Origin: Methylobacterium soli
GTDB taxonomy: Bacteria > Pseudomonadota > Alphaproteobacteria > Rhizobiales > Beijerinckiaceae
Length of the DNA: 33,591 nt
Reading direction: 5' to 3'
Assembly: GCF_008806385.1 (NCBI RefSeq)
Contig: NZ_VZZK01000011.1
Coordinates: 142,351 to 175,941 of the forward strand
The notes beneath the pieces were generated by a model that saw nothing but the letters and a program-made list of their open reading frames with translations, ran no database searches and was not told the origin of the DNA. Positions 33,028 through 33,591 of the stretch are shown here, one piece after another (positions within the stretch are counted from its first letter, which is position 1; the number at the start of each line of letters is the position of its first letter). A program made the position numbers and the translations under genes.

Positions 33028-33591
33028 CTAGTGGAAGAGGCCCATATCCGGCACGTGGGCGTCGACATGTGCAGGGGCTTCGTGGTGAGCCGCGAAGGAT
33101 TCCTGCCCGTGATGCGCTGGTGCGCCGTCACCGTAGATCACGTCGTTGCCCGCGCCACCGTGGATCGTGTCGTCACCCTTCCCGCCATAGAGGGTGTCAT
33201 CACCCTTTCCGCCGTGGATCGTGTCGTCGCCCTTGCCACCGTGGATGGTGTCGTTGCCCTTCCCGCCGTAGAGGGTGTCGTCGCCCTTGCCGCCGTGGAT
33301 CGTGTCGTCACCCTTGCCACCGTGGATGGTGTCGTTGCCCTTCCCGCCGTAGAGGCTGTCGTCACCCTTGCCACCGTGGATGGTGTCGTTGCCCTTCCCG
33401 CCGTAGAGGCTGTCGTCACCCTTGCCGCCGTGGATGGTGTCGTCGCCCTTGCCACCGTAGACGGTGTCGTTGCCCTTCCCGCCGTAGAGGGTGTCGTCAC
33501 CCTTTCCGCCGTGGATGGTGTCGTCGCCCTTGCCACCATAGACGGTGTCGTTGCCCTTCCCGCCGTAGAGGGTGTCGTCACCCTTGCCGCC
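33028..33591 (-). CDS. RTX calcium-binding repeat protein, C-terminal part (cut by right edge)
   Basis: The minus strand is open from base 33591 to the TAG at 33028-33030, giving 187 residues with the start outside the window. Residues 1-153 of the fragment are 17 RTX nonapeptides of the form GGKGDDTLY, GGKGNDTIH or GGKGDDTIH. This is the calcium-binding parallel beta-roll of type I-secreted proteins. A 34-residue His-rich tail (GAPAHHGQESFAAHH, ending MGLFH) follows and probably forms part of the C-terminal export signal. No catalytic part is visible, so the protein may be a toxin, enzyme, adhesin or surface-layer component. The invariant Lys at repeat position 3 (Ala in the last) is notable. 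A hairpin terminator follows. Confidence 0.88.
   Translation of the reverse strand, partial: GGKGDDTLYGGKGNDTVYGGKGDDTIHGGKGDDTLYGGKGNDTVYGGKGDDTIHGGKGDDSLYGGKGNDTIHGGKGDDSLYGGKGNDTIHGGKGDDTIHGGKGDDTLYGGKGNDTIHGGKGDDTIHGGKGDDTLYGGKGDDTIHGGAGNDVIYGDGAPAHHGQESFAAHHEAPAHVDAHVPDMGLFH
33133..33591 (-). repeat. 17 tandem 27-bp repeats encoding RTX nonapeptides
   Basis: Seventeen consecutive 27-base units occupy this stretch, in frame with the RTX coding sequence. Many units are identical or differ by one or two bases, and a higher-order alternation of LY, VY and IH endings is visible. The array runs off the right edge, so its full length is unknown. There are no unique spacers, so it is not a CRISPR array. 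Confidence 0.9.

Noticed and set aside
33138..33581. A Thr/Ser/Ala-rich 147-codon frame (TTPSTAGRATTPS type) on the minus strand
   Set aside because: It is the shifted reading of the 27-bp RTX array. The in-phase frame gives canonical GGxGxD repeats and continues to a sensible C-terminal tail.
33133..33591. CRISPR array
   Set aside because: The units are directly adjacent with no unique spacers and code in frame for RTX repeats.

Overview
The window is high-GC DNA (roughly two thirds G+C by eye) from an alphaproteobacterium, most likely a methylobacterium-like member of the Hyphomicrobiales. This is inferred from Omp25-type barrels, an HWE-family histidine kinase with its stand-alone receiver, DUF4126, DUF6894-like and DUF4214 proteins, and a hopanoid C-3 methylase. 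I see no rRNA, tRNA, CRISPR array, transposase or phage gene. Genes are arranged as short units of one to three with many intergenic hairpins, most of them lacking a T tract.

Positions 1-5700: the 5' part of an MFS transporter runs off the left edge. A pair of mirrored palindromes separates it from a small His/Gly-rich secreted protein. A secreted phospholipase A2-like protein, a VOC protein, a small Cys-containing exported protein and an Omp25-type barrel follow. Then comes about 1.6 kb with little coding capacity, holding an orphan intrinsic terminator and one possible small ORF.

Positions 5700-10640: a co-directional group carries hpnR (radical SAM hopanoid C-3 methylase), a secreted beta-rich protein and an MMPL/RND-family transporter. 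It may make and move a modified membrane lipid. A 24-bp perfect palindrome closes the unit against a convergent lysR gene.

Positions 10640-18200: a lysR/SDR divergent pair has a clear operator candidate. It is followed by a tandem EthD-domain protein co-directional with a DUF4126 membrane protein, a second VOC protein and a haem catalase-like protein. Last is an unusual 590-residue outer-membrane protein in which an Omp25-type barrel is joined to an omptin-like barrel that keeps both omptin catalytic motifs (DxD and DxH).

Positions 18690-28500: a PAS-GAF-PAS-HWE kinase with a single-domain response regulator is followed by two DUF4214-repeat proteins. One has an Ig-like region and an autotransporter-type beta-helix segment, the other a CHRD-like domain. 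Neither has a Sec signal and they share a C-terminal module. Small proteins lie between them, then two overlapping genes for related coiled-coil proteins and a PilZ-like protein.

Positions 28670-33591: small membrane proteins precede a pentapeptide-repeat protein with a C-terminal two-helix channel-like domain. Next is an SDR/tetR divergent pair with two tandem operators. The C-terminal end of an RTX protein with 17 near-identical 27-bp repeats enters from the right edge. The right half is rich in cell-surface and probably type I-secreted proteins, consistent with envelope and adhesion functions.
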